Assembly: GCA_015680905.1 (NCBI GenBank)
Contig: CM027378.1
Location: forward strand, 13,373,001-13,437,000
Direction: 5' to 3'
DNA length: 64,000 nucleotides
Source: Coptis chinensis
Lineage: Eukaryota; Streptophyta; Magnoliopsida; Ranunculales; Ranunculaceae
Under the pieces are notes generated by a model. The model saw only the letters and a program-made list of their open reading frames with translations. It was not told the origin of the DNA and ran no database searches. Each line of letters starts with the position of its first letter. Within the stretch, counting starts at the first letter, position 1. This document shows, piece by piece, positions 10,514 to 20,589 of the stretch. Position numbers and translations under genes: made by a program.

Positions 10514-11579
10514 CTATCCTTGTGTCACCTGAAAGGGGCCATAAAACTTGGTTGAAAGCTTAAGATTCTTGCGAATGGAGATGGATGTTTGTCTGTAAGG
10601 TTGTAGCTTCAAGTAGACCCAATCTCCAACTTGGAAGGACCTTTTTGTTCTTTTCTTGTCAGCATAGAACTTCATGCGTTCTTGAGCTTTTGACAGATCT
10701 TCTTTAATCACTCCTACCATTTGTTGCTGCTGCTTAAGATACTCTTCAACTGCCCCCAATGGAAGTGGTGTGGTAGAGAGTAGCCATAGAGAGCTGTGAA
10801 CTAGGGCATTTTGAGACTTGTGTGGTAGTTGGTATTGAACCACCATTCTACAAGTGGAAGCCATTTGACCCACTGTTGAGGAGAATGCCCTGTCATGCAC
10901 CTCAAATATGTCTCTAAACATGCATGGGTGCGCTTGGTTTGGCCATATGTTTGAGGGTGATAGGCAGTGCTTAAATGTACCTCTATCCCTAGTGCTTTAA
11001 ATAACCCTTGCCACAAAGCACTGATGAAAATCTTATCTCTGTCTGAGACAATGGATTGACGGAGGCCATGTAGCTTGTAGATGTTATCCATGAACACTTT
11101 AGCAACAGAAGAAGCAGTATAAGGGTGGTTGATGGCCAAGAAGTGGTTATACTTTGTAAATCTGTCGACGACCACTAAAATTACTTCCTTACCTTCCGAT
11201 TTGGGAAGTCCATCAATAAAATCCATGCTGATATGCTGCCATGCATGGTCTAGAATTGGAAGTGGTTGTAGAAGTCCTGCATGAAACTTGTGCTCACCTT
11301 TGTACCTCTGACAAATATCACAGTTAGTTACCAATTGGAGTACCTCAGCTTTTTCTTTAAACCTGGCCAATAGAAATAAGATTTTGCCCGAAGGTAAGTG
11401 GCTTGAATTCCAGAGTGACCATCCATGGAAGAAGAATGAATGGTTGATAACAACTTTGATCTTAGGGCATTGTTATTTCCAATAAAAAGTTTCCCTTTGT
11501 AACGGAGGATGCCTAATTCATAAGTATAATGTTGAAGGCTGGTAAGAGATATCAACAGTTCGGAAATGATATGGTGCAA
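10514..11579 (-). pseudogene. gypsy integrase, catalytic Glu replaced by Lys
   Basis: The zinc-binding N-terminus is visible as HSGIQATYLRAKSYFYWPG and CDICQRYKGEHK (H...C..C), split by a frame change near 11340. The core carries HISMDFIDGLP (first Asp) and VSDRDKIF (second Asp). In the third block the usual GQTER is GQTKRTHACLETYLR, so the catalytic glutamate is lysine. A second frame change near 10860 separates the C-terminal part with RMKFYADKKRTKRSFQVGDW, the usual region before the chromodomain. Inactive on two counts. Confidence 0.82.
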
Positions 11580-11758
11580 AGTGGGATCTTAATCATAACT
11601 GAGTGAGACTTCTTGCATTCATAGATGTTGTATATCAGTAATGAGGCGGCATTCTCCTTGGTCTCAGAAATTTTGGATAGGGCATCAGCTACAGTGTTAT
11701 CTTTACCTTTCTTATACCTAATCTCTTAATAAAAACCTAGTAACTTTGTGAGCCATCT

Positions 11759-12394
11759 CTATTGCAGTAAGGTAGTGATTCTTTGTTCCATGAAAAACTT
11801 AATACTCTGCTGGTCTGTGTGAATGATAAAGTGGTGTCTTGTAGGATAAGAGCGCCATCTATTTACTGCTATCATAATGGCTAGTAGCTCTTTTTCATAG
11901 GTAGAAAACCCTAGTGACTTTGGATGACAGAGTGCTTTGTTGAAAAAAGCAATAGGTCGACCTCCTTGCATTAGAACAACCCTTATGCCTCGAGCACATG
12001 CATCAGTCTCCACAATGAAAGGTTGTGGAAAATCAGGAAGTGCCAATACAGGTGTAGAGGTCATTGCTTGTTTCAATTCCTCAAATGCCTCTTCCGCCAT
12101 TGGTGACCATTTAAAATTATTTTTCTTTAACATCTCGGTGAGAGGTCTACTTATATTCCTATATCCTTGAACATATCTTCTGTAGTACCCTGTTAAACCT
12201 AAAAACCCTATCAAGGCTTTGAGTGTTGTAGGCTTGGGCCAATTGACCATGGCTTCAATCTTGGCAGGGTCAACACCTACTCCATTGGGTTTGATTAAAT
12301 TACCCAAATACTTTAATTCAGATTGGGCAAAAGTACACTTAGAAACACTGGCATATAGGGTATGTTCCCTAAGAGTAGTCAGAATTTGCCTCAA
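11759..12394 (-). pseudogene. gypsy RT C-terminal part and RNase H domain
   Basis: LYASVSKCTFAQSELKYLG and TTLKALIGFLGLTGYYRRYV are the thumb and connection blocks after the YVDD box. Then FIVETDACARGIRVVLMQ (first RNase H Asp), YEKELLAIMIAVNRWRSY and FIIHTDQQSIKFFMEQR (later Glu and Asp blocks) make an RNase H of the gypsy type. The usual IGAVL after TDAC is IRVVL here. The catalytic YVDD lies in the missing piece right of 12400. It digests the RNA strand after copying in intact elements. Confidence 0.85.
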
Positions 12395-12403
12395 ATGCAG
12401 TAA

Positions 12404-12590
12404 GGGTGTGTTTGTTTAGTGGCAAACCTCTAGTGGGAAAATATGAGATTTGCCAGTATTTTCCCACTAGAGATTTTCCTAGCAAATTTCTAGTGGGAAA
12501 ATTTTAGTTTACCAATGTTTGTTTGCAAATATTTATAGTGGGAAAATATGAGATTTGCCAGTTTTGCCAGTGTTTGTTTGTGGAGTTTTT
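12404..12590 (+). mobile_element. single end of a PIF/Harbinger element (same family as 4054-6489)
   Basis: Begins GGGTGTGTTTGTTTAGTGGC directly after TAA (12401-12403) and repeats the subterminal motifs AGTGGGAAAAT, TTTGCCAGT and TGTTTGTTTGCAAA seen in the element at 4054-6489. It stops where LINE coding sequence begins at about 12595. No matching opposite end was found in the window. It therefore interrupts the gypsy RT on its left and is truncated on its right. Confidence 0.75.
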
Positions 12591-12594
12591 TCCC

Positions 12595-14397
12595 ACGACA
12601 GGACCAATCAAAGTTACGGAGGCCTTTTCGATTTGAAGCAATATGGACACAACATGGTGGATGTCAAGAGCAAATTACAGATGTTTTTCAACAAGCTTGT
12701 CATGGTTCCCCTTCCTTTGTATTATGTACAAAACTGCGACTGTGCCAGAAGAAGTTAAGATGGTGGAATAAAAATGTGTTTGGGGAGGTTGAACAAAAGT
12801 TAAATGTGATTAAACATAAATTAGTTGAAATTCAAAATTTAATAGAGAGTGCTATTGACATAGAGGAGCAGTAGTTTATTGAAGAAAGTAACTTAATACT
12901 GGAACATAATGATATACTTGTGCAACAAGCAAATCACTGGGGACAGAAGGCTTATATTGATTGGTTTCAGTTTGGGGATCAAAACACTAGTTTTTACCAT
13001 ACCATGGTGAAGTGTCGAAGGGAGAGGAATTTCATACAATCTATCAGAGATTGAAATGGTGGAATCTTAATAGAGCGGAAGCAAATTGGTGATCGACTAA
13101 TGGATTTCTTTGAGGATACTATGACAACTTTAGTGCCTGATCTTGAGTCCCACATTTTCAATGTTGAAGTGCCTTGCCTATCTGAGGAAGAAAAACAGAC
13201 TCTACTGAAAGATGTTCAAAATGAAGAAATTGTTGATGCCCTTAAACATATGAAACCATTTAAGGCTCCAAGCCCGAATGGCTACCAGGCTTTCATTTTT
13301 CAACATTTCTGGCATTTGGTTGGTGATCAAGTATGTGTGGCAGTTAAATATTTTTTCTCAAATGGTACTTTCTCACTCCAGCTTTATCATTCATTCATTA
13401 CACTCATTCCAAAAATCATGAATCCATCCTTACCTGAGCATTTTCGACCAATCAATCTCACAAATGTTGTTTACAAAATCATCTCGAAGATTATTGTCAA
13501 TAGACTGCGCTCTATCATTCAGAGAATTGTGGGTCCTTTTCAGACTGCTTTCTTGCCCAAACGAAATATTCATGATAATGTTCTGCTTGCCTATGAATTC
13601 TATCACAAGATAAGAGGACATGGAAACCGGAAATCGAAGTTTTTGCTCTAAAGATTGATATGCAAAAGGCTTATGACAAATTGGAATGGAGTTTTCTATG
13701 ACAGATGGTCACCAAGTTTGATTTTCCAGTGCCTTGGATAAACAAGTTGATGTTCTGTGTGCAAAATGTATCTTATTGTGTACTCCTTAATGGTGCTGCT
13801 CATGGTTTTTATAAGCCTACTCGAGGATTACAATAGGATGACCTACTATCTTCCTATTTGTTTATATTATGTACTGAGCTTTTGTCATTAAACTTCTTGA
13901 AGCTTCAAAGAGATGGACTGATTCACGGGTGTAAATTGGGTAGATATTGTCAGCTAGTGTCTCATTTAATGTATGTCGATGATCTTCTGGTGCTTGGTAA
14001 ATGTGGGTTTGAGGAGCAAAATCACTTGAATAAGCTGTTAAGGGAGTATTGTCGTGTCTCAACTCAGACTATTAATAGAGCCAAGTCTCAGATTATACAT
14101 TATCCAAAGTTGCATAGGAGGTTAGTTTACTTTCTTATGAGGAGTTTTAGTATGCCTTCTACGACTGCTATGGCCACATATTTGGGTGTTGCTAATCTAA
14201 CTGCTAAAGGTAGAATTCAGCAGTTTAGTCCTTTGCTCGAGAGATTTCTGAAGAAGCTTGCTGGATGGAAAGCAAGATGTTTATTCAAAGCCAGTCGGCT
14301 TACATTAGTGAATGCAGTTTTATATGCATTACCAACCTATTCCATATCTTGCACTATTTTACCAGCACAGATTATTGATAGAATGGACATTATATGA
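12595..14397 (+). pseudogene. LINE reverse transcriptase (RVT_1) region
   Basis: RRPFRFEAIWTQHGGCQEQ and LRWWNKNVFGEVEQKL are the conserved pre-RT region. Then FKAPSPNGYQAFIFQHFW, ITLIPKIMNP...FRPINLTNVVYKI, QTAFLPKRNIHDNVLLAYE, KIDMQKAYDKLEW (motif A with catalytic Asp) and LMYVDDLLVLGK (motif C, intact double Asp). The G of PGPDG is replaced (SPNG). Stops near 12872 and 13050, a frameshift near 13640 and a stop near 13708 break it. In active LINEs it primes reverse transcription at nicked target DNA. Confidence 0.9.
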
Positions 14398-15464
14398 AGA
14401 TCTTTTCTTTGGGGACACACACCTTCCACTCATAAGCTCCATTATTTTTCATGGAGATTAGCTTGCACGTCTAAAAAGGATGAGGGACTGGGTATCAAGG
14501 ACCTTCAGCTACAGAATTATGCCTTACTAACAAAGAATACATGGGATTTACTTAATCCAACATCATTATGGGCTCAACAAATGCAACGACGGTATTTTCA
14601 CAATACCACTTTCATGAAGGCTGAAGTTAAAGCTAGTTCTTCAATAATGTGGAAAAAGATTTGTGTGACACGAAGGATCATTATTGGAATCTGGGAGATG
14701 GCACTTCAATCTAAGCGTGGGAGGATAAATGGATTACTCATTCTAATGATCTTCCGGTACTTTCTGGTAAACCTCAGGACTATCCATTTGAGTTTGTTTA
14801 TGATTTTATAGATCCGGAAACAAATAGTTGAGATTGGAATAGGTTGAATGAATTTTGGCTGTTGGAATATGTTGAAAGAATAGTATCGATACCGATCACA
14901 CCAAATAATGATGATTCTTTATTTTGGAGCTGGGCTTCTTCTAGAGATTATACTGTCAAATCTGCGTATAATGGTTGCATTCAGTTGATCAATAGTAATG
15001 ATACACTGGTACATGAATACTCTCTTTTCAGTTATGTTTGGAAGATGAAAGTATCATTTAAACAAAATTTTTTTCTATGGCAATGTTTGCAAGGTGTCGC
15101 CCCTACTGTGAAATTTTTGGCATCTCATCATTTTCAAGTCCAAGATATATGCACCCTTTGCGAGAGCTCTCTAGAATCGCAAATTCATATTTTCTTCCAA
15201 TGCGCTTTCTCTAGAGCTATTTGGTGTGGAACAAATTTCGGTGGTATTATTAATGGAAGCAATTTTGGTAGTTACTTTAAGGATCGGGTTCGAACTCTGG
15301 TGGGACATATCAAGAGAATGCAAGATGGTGATGTACAATGCTGCTATTTTATTGGAATTCTGTGGAGTATATGGGCAGCAAGAAATGATACAAGGTTTAA
15401 AGGAAAGAAACAATATCTAGTTAAGTACATCAACAAAGCTCTAAAGAATATACAGATGGTCTAG
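14398..15464 (+). pseudogene. LINE post-RT and zf-RVT zinc-binding region
   Basis: After a stop at 14395-14397, the text SFLWGHTPSTHKLHYFSW and DEGLGIKDLQLQNYALL follows, then 14844-15464 with YTVKSAYNGCIQLI, VWKMKVSFKQNFFLWQC and CTLCESSLESQIHIFFQC. This C..C...H....C pattern is the plant LINE zf-RVT. GILWSIWAARNDTRFKGK is the link to RNase H. The segment 14581-14811 is frame-shifted relative to its flanks. Confidence 0.82.
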
Positions 15465-15679
15465 TTGGGACACAAAGAGTTCAAAAAGAGAAATTCTTAG
15501 TGTATATTAAATGGTTCCCACCTAATGCAGGATGGGTGAAAATGAATATAGCGATGGTGCTTCACTTGGGAATCCAGGATATGCGGGTGTTGGATGTATC
15601 CTAAGGAATTCAGAAGGGACTTTTTTAATGGGTGCAGCTGTTGGGATATTTGGCCTTTACAAAGCCAATGAACATTTAT

Positions 15680-16940
15680 TGATTCTACATGATGATGTTT
15701 AATTAAATACACGAATCTTATTATTATGCATATGGGTGAACTAATATCATATGATGAAACCATAAGTTCCATAGGTAATAAAATGAGAACAATCAAGCAT
15801 ATGAAGAGTCATGTGCAGGAGATTTGATTGTATCTATTTACCTAGAATGCTCACAGTTAGGGGTGAAGTCGGACGCTTCACTTATAAGACTGTAATATAC
15901 ATAACTACTATATGATAGGATGATGATATCTCAATCATTTGAGTATGACTCTAAGTTTGTATATTGGTGTAGTCACATGACTGACACTGAGGGGATCAAA
16001 GTGAGAACACACTATAAATTCATTGTTAAGGTTAGTGTGCAAATCTCACTCTACCAATTAATCCCTAGACTTGAGGAATTGTAAAAATTCACTGTCTCAA
16101 ATTTATTACTTTGAAACGTTAAAAAGTAATGTCTATTCATAGACTAGATTTAACGTTTTGGGTAATAAATGTAGGACGTCTTGAATCACGAATTCTAATA
16201 AAGGATCTACCACTCTACGGAGTTATGTATTAGGAAATTGTGACATAATTAATTGAGCTCAAACCCGGCCGGTATAAGAAATAATTTCTTAATGCTCAAT
16301 TGATGTTAAATGTCAAATTGGGTCAATTAGACATGGGTGTGGCAGTGAAGAACAAATTCCCAATGGTCTAATTGTGAATACAAAAAAGATGGAGGGACTT
16401 AGATATAATTAATGATAGGAAATGACTTTCTTAAAAGTTCTAGGGGCCTTATTGTAAATATAGATTTGTTAATGGGCACTTTCTATATTAAAGAGATATA
16501 TATTAAAAGTATTTTAATATATCAAGTACAAGTACTTGTATAACAAGGACTTGTCCTCTTAAGATGAGACTTGGAATCCTAAGTGGATCCCACTACACAC
16601 ACACTTACGTATTCTCAAAGTTTCTCTATATAAGATAATGACTTTTTGGAGAAAGGGACCATTAGTCTTTTCAGGAAAAGTACAACTAAAAGTAGGAGAG
16701 AGAATGACTTTTTGGAGAAAGGGACCATTAGTCTTTTCAGAAAAAGTACAACTAAAAGTAGGAGTAAAACAAAAGTGTTTTATGGTGTGTTGTGTGGTGA
16801 ATATTACTAGAAGGCTGAAGACTAAGTGATTTGGATTCAGCTTTGGAAAGTTTCTATTTGCTGTCAATCTCCAATTCCGGCGGCTTTGAAGGTATTTTTA
16901 TTTTTATATTTTTTTTATCAATAATAGATTAGCATGTTAA
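15680..16940. mobile_element. insert in the LINE RNase H, possibly a solo LTR
   Basis: No coding sequence. It starts near TGATTCTACATGATG and ends near AATAGATTAGCA, and has a promoter-like CTCTATATAAGATA (about 16623). This looks like a solo LTR, but I could not find a convincing target duplication. It contains a 66-bp tandem duplication (16637-16702 and 16703-16764). Confidence 0.4.
16637..16764 (+). repeat. 66-bp tandem duplication
   Basis: Two nearly identical units beginning AATGACTTTTTGGAGAAAGG, period 66 bp, just downstream of the TATA-like box of the insert. The short apparent ORFs on both strands here are created by the duplication. Confidence 0.85.
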
Positions 16941-17440
16941 AGATGTATGATTAAAGTAATCCCAACAGCAGCAATACCTATTTTCTATGCAACAAATAAC
17001 GAAACAGAATTCCTTGCTCTGTTACATGGTGTTCAACTTCTGTCAAGAACAAATTATAGGAAAATAGCATTTGAAACTGATTCTCAACTGCTCTTTAAGG
17101 TCATGACAGATGGGACAGCCAGTTGCAATTGGATATTGTCAAGAATAACAAACCAAATCAAGATATTACTGCGACATTTTGATGAGGTCAAGTTCTGTTG
17201 GTGCTATAGGGAAGGAAACAGTTGTGTGGATATTTTTGCTTCATATGTTGCGTCTCAGGTGAAGAACTTTAGATGGCAAGGTCAAAATATTGAGCAATCA
17301 ACCTGGCCTTTTGGTGACTTGTCTTTCCTTCCTGTTTTCTCTTTTGTTTGGTGGGATAAAACCCTAATGTTTGTAAGTATGGATGTCTTCTATGATGCCA
17401 CTGGAATATGTAAAGTTCGGATTATATAAATAAAAATTTA

Positions 17441-18358
17441 GGGGCTATTTGTTTTTTTGGGTTAAGTTATAAGAGGGTCTTATAAGACCATGTGTTATAA
17501 GAGGGTCTTATAAGATGGTCTTATAAAGTGGTTTGTTTTTAATTTTAAGTTCCTCTTACAAGCACTTGTAAAAATAGAAAAAACAAATACATGACATCTT
17601 ATAGATGATTATTTGACAAATATAACCATACTTTGCATCACATTTAACTTGAATATATTAATTTGAAATAAACGTATAGTTTAATTTTCGATTTCAAATC
17701 AATTTTGATAATTAGAATATCAATTTTAGGAAACTACCTTAATTGGCGGTGGTAGTGGTAGTGGTCTTAATAGCACGGTGGTGGTGGTAGTGGAGGTGAT
17801 GATATTGGTTTTAATAGCATGGTGATGGTGGTGGTAGTAGAAGTGGTGGATGTCTTAATAGCACGGTGGTGGTGGTGGTGATAGTTTTAATAGTACGGTG
17901 GTGGTGGTAGTAGAGGTGATGATATTGGTCTTAATAGTATGGTGGTAGTGGTGGTGGTGGTCGTTTTAATAGCACAGTGGTGGTGGTGATAGTCTTAATA
18001 GTTCGATGGTAGTGGTGGTGGTGATGGTGGTGGTGGCAGTGGCGGTAGTGGTGGTGGTGGTTAGGGTAATGGAGTTATTTGGAAAATAAGATAATGAAAA
18101 TGGAAGAAGAGATAAATGAGACTAGGGGTATATGGACGGGGGTGTTTGAGTCATTTTTTAAGTTATAAGACTTATAGAATTGAAGTAGATCTAATTTTGG
18201 TACTTATAGAATTGAAGCCTCTTTTAAGACATTTCTAGTAAAATGCCTCTTATAAGAGGCAAAAAACAAACAAAAAAAATGTCCAAAATCACTGGGCCAC
18301 ATCTTATAAGAGGTTATAATACCTCAAGGTCTTATAAGAGGCAAAAACAAATGGCCCT
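17441..18358. mobile_element. PIF/Harbinger-like MITE (918 bp) with GGT-rich core
   Basis: Ends are imperfect inverted repeats: left GGGGCTATTTGTTTTTTTGG, right complement AGGGCCATTTGTTTTTGCC. TTA flanks both sides (17438-17440, 18359-18361). The subterminal motif TCTTATAAGAGG recurs near both ends. No ORF of note. The centre (about 17740-18062) is a degenerate GGTGGTAGT minisatellite. It interrupts the 3' end of the LINE. Confidence 0.82.
17740..18062 (+). repeat. GGT-rich minisatellite inside the MITE
   Basis: Repeats of GGTGGTGGTAGTGG alternate with TCTTAATAGCACGG-like spacers, giving a higher-order period of roughly 50-60 bp. Confidence 0.8.
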
Positions 18359-18390
18359 TTAGCTTCACCAAAAAGAAAGAAAGAAATTAG

Positions 18391-19032
18391 ATCCCTGTTC
18401 TGCTCCATGTAATAAACATAAATAACAATAAAAAAGACATAAAAAAAGAAGTCAAATAGTTGATTTTGAACTAATAAAGAAAGATGGGCATGGCCCAGAT
18501 GTTTGTTTGTGCGTGCTCAATCAAGTGTTGTACATTCATTATTTTTTATTTATTTTTGCTAAGTACGATTGAAGTATAATAATGTCAGAAATAATTTTTT
18601 TTATATATATTTATGTCAAAGATACAAATTTGCAATGCCCAACCATCTTTGCATCGAGTTTTTTGCTTGCACATCAGTCTACTTGCATTACAACATTGTT
18701 AGTCTTCTTTGCGCGCATTTGCATTTGCAGTTCCAGAGCTGCATATTTGTTCTGCTTAATGTAAAAAAACGAAAAGAAAAGAAATGAGTCTTTAAATTCC
18801 TATTCGAGTTAAAAGGTGTACTTAAAATGCAAAAATCAGGATAAACAATGGTGAGCATCTGTTGCTACAAAACCATTCAAAACACTTGCTTCTTACAATA
18901 AGACCATCCCAACATTTACTTTCAAACTCGATACCAAAAACATCTTTTAAATTAATTGAACAGAGAAGTTTGCGGATTCTCATTATTATTGCTATTACCA
19001 ATGATGCTTATTGTGCTTCATAATATGGGTGA
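18391..19032. other. Non-coding host DNA (3' flank of the SUMO pseudogene)
   Basis: No gene seen. The part from about 18840 resembles the 3' flanks of the SUMO-like copies at 36770-36929 and 51190-51357 (shared phrases such as CAAAACACTTGCTT at 18877 and 36824), so it belongs to the duplicated unit. Confidence 0.5.
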
Positions 19033-19550
19033 CTAGCTCCTGCCACCTAACTGATTACCAAAGACATCAATGACATCTTCATCTTCCATTTCATGCTGTA
19101 AACCAAAATAAATTTAAAGATCGATTAGGGCATCTGCATGCAGTTCATAATCATTAAAGAAAGCGTGAGTCAATAGAAAGGAGATAGAAAGAGAAATCTA
19201 TATATCATCAGGAGTCTGGTGTCCCCGGATACGTTTCTCATTAAACAAGAATCAGATTGACTTCATTTCCACTGACCATGAACTACAGTATGCATCCAGG
19301 AGCTTTTCAGCGGCACAGTTTTCTTGATAAAAAAGAACACTCGACTTTCATCCTATAAACCATAACCACAATATCCATTCAGGCAGAATTCAAGACTTCC
19401 AGTTATACAATGATGTAACATTCACTAATGGCAGTAGAAAGTTTGAATAGAAGATGAAGAAAGGATAAAAAAAAAAATGTACCTGATGATTCCACAAGGC
19501 CACCTGGATTTGACCAGTGATATTGGGCTTCTTCTCGTCTTCTCTGACAT
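19033..19550 (-). pseudogene. SUMO-like pseudogene, copy A (three exons)
   Basis: Exon 1 19550-19483, exon 2 19352-19204, exon 3 19095-19033. Exon 1 in its shifted frame ends EKKPNITGQIQVALWNHQ then GT. Exon 2 encodes VFFFIKKTVPL and, after a shift, DAYCSSWSVEMKS, FLFNEKRIRGHQTPDD, the SUMO beta-grasp core. Exon 3 encodes EMEDEDVIDVFGNQLGGRS and stop, the SUMO C-terminus with GG. SUMO proteins are conjugated to target lysines after processing to GG. Lesions: exon 1 is 68 nt (one base short), exon 2 is 149 nt instead of 150, an in-frame TGA sits before FLFNEK, and the intron 2 donor GT reads AT. Exon borders match the intact copy at 51358-53877, so identity is firm and function is lost. Confidence 0.88.
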
Positions 19551-19802
19551 TGTTTTGCTTCTCTTCTCTTTGGCTTTTCTGTCTCCCAACTGCATTTATA
19601 GATGAGAAGTACTCAAGGGATAATAAGTTTAATAACTCATGTTTCAAGCTATTGTCTTGGGAAAAGGATGGTGCATTTAAGAAAATTTTAAACTTCCAAG
19701 AATATAGGTTATTTTGGATTGTGGACAATGGACTGGGAATGAACGGATCGGAAGGATTTTACAATTCTAGAGATACATAAACAAATTGATGATCTAGTGC
19801 AC
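19551..19802. other. Host DNA upstream of SUMO copy A
   Basis: Presumed former promoter and 5' flank of the pseudogene, cut at 19803 by an LTR element. Nothing else seen. Confidence 0.4.
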
Positions 19803-20082
19803 TGTCGCACCCAATTACGCGACTAGTATTAGAGCTCTATGTTTTATCAGTTGCACCAACATCTTAGGTTGCCTACGTACCCGTTTTGGGATCAAGCCGC
19901 CGTAGTTCACGATTTTCTCCTCCCCCTCCTCCCTCTCTTATCAGCTGCCTCCCTTCCCCCCCTCCCTCCTTTTTCTCCCTATCCTCTCTTTAGGTTTACC
20001 TCATGGGCTATAGTATGGTCTTGGGCCTAGCGCTTGGCCCGGCCAATACCTATATGATCCATCTATCAATATGGCTAATACA
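19803..20082 (-). repeat. 3' LTR of the LARD-like element
   Basis: Plus-strand TGTCGCACCCAATTACGCGA to ATGGCTAATACA. It shares long matching stretches with 35081-35329, including GGTTGCCTACGTACCCG. About 280 bp, longer than the other LTR owing to indels in a C/T-rich stretch. Confidence 0.82.
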
Positions 20083-20098
20083 TTTGCCCCCTCTCGGG
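20083..20098 (-). other. polypurine tract of the LARD-like element
   Basis: On the minus strand CCCGAGAGGGGGCAAA directly precedes the LTR start, as expected for the primer of second-strand synthesis. Confidence 0.65.
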
Positions 20099-20589
20099 TT
20101 CGGCGGCGATGACGACGGCGGACCCGAGAAGTCCTTGAACTTCCTTGATTCTCTCTTTGAACTCTAGATATCCGTAGTATCCTAAGATTGTATGCAGTCT
20201 TCTTCTCCTCAGGACGTTTCATATACATGTACTCTGCTACTGGACCGTATGTCTGTGAAGTACTCAATCCCTACTCTCTTTGTCCGTGAACTCTTGAACT
20301 TTGTGCTCTCATCTTTCTTGACCCTGTGACTTTATTGGCCGCGAATTGTATTATAATCCTCCACTCATCTCGCTCTTCCTTCATCACTACTTACCCGAGT
20401 TCTCCAACCTCAGCCAATAAACTATGTGTATATCAGATCTCCGTAGGTTTCCGTTATATGTATGTGCACTACACCCTTCTAACCTCTTTCCTTGATTACA
20501 CATTCTCTACTTCTGCGGTGTTTTCCTTGCTAACCGTCCTTGGTCGCGTGACCCGAAATCCTCATTCTCTCTCTGCTATTAACTCTCCT
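20099..20589. other. Internal non-coding part of the LARD-like element
   Basis: No domain seen. Pyrimidine-rich on the plus strand and merging into the tandem array. Confidence 0.5.

Larger units (their letters stand above)
10230..12400 (-). mobile_element. Ty3/gypsy chromovirus remnant (RT end, RNase H, integrase, chromodomain)
   Basis: On the minus strand the order is RT C-terminus and RNase H (12394-11759), integrase (11579-10514), chromodomain (about 10513-10230). This is the gypsy order, with a chromodomain tail. The upstream RT, protease and gag are cut off exactly at 12400, where a Harbinger end starts. Frames change several times. Confidence 0.85.
15481..17429 (+). pseudogene. LINE RNase H domain (RVT_3), split by an insertion
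   Basis: The N-terminal half (about 15505-15675) reads WFPPNAGWVKMN, then by frame change SLGNPGYAGVGCILRNSEG, the start of plant LINE RNase H. The C-terminal half (16947-17429) has NNETEFLALLHGVQLLSR, FETDSQLLFKVM and a tail ending in NSCVDIFASYVASQ, giving the Glu, Asp and final Asp blocks. About 1.27 kb of unrelated DNA lies between. The two halves overlap by about 17 residues when compared with each other (AAVGIFGLYKANE and AAIPIFYATNNE), so they may come from two different LINE copies. Confidence 0.75.
12595..18390 (+). mobile_element. L1-type LINE, 5'-truncated, with two later insertions
   Basis: Plus-strand order is the region just before RT, RT, zf-RVT zinc-binding region, RNase H, 3' end. 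The endonuclease and ORF1 are missing, the usual result of incomplete reverse transcription. It is interrupted by an insert at about 15680-16940 and by a MITE at 17441-18358. The 3' tail after the MITE (CTTCACCAAAAAGAAAGAAAG, 18363 on) is the A-rich end. Many stops and frameshifts. Confidence 0.85.

Noticed and set aside
18569..18787. Two overlapping short plus-strand ORFs, one with a hydrophobic segment
   Set aside because: AT-rich intergenic DNA, no homology pattern, no splice or promoter support.
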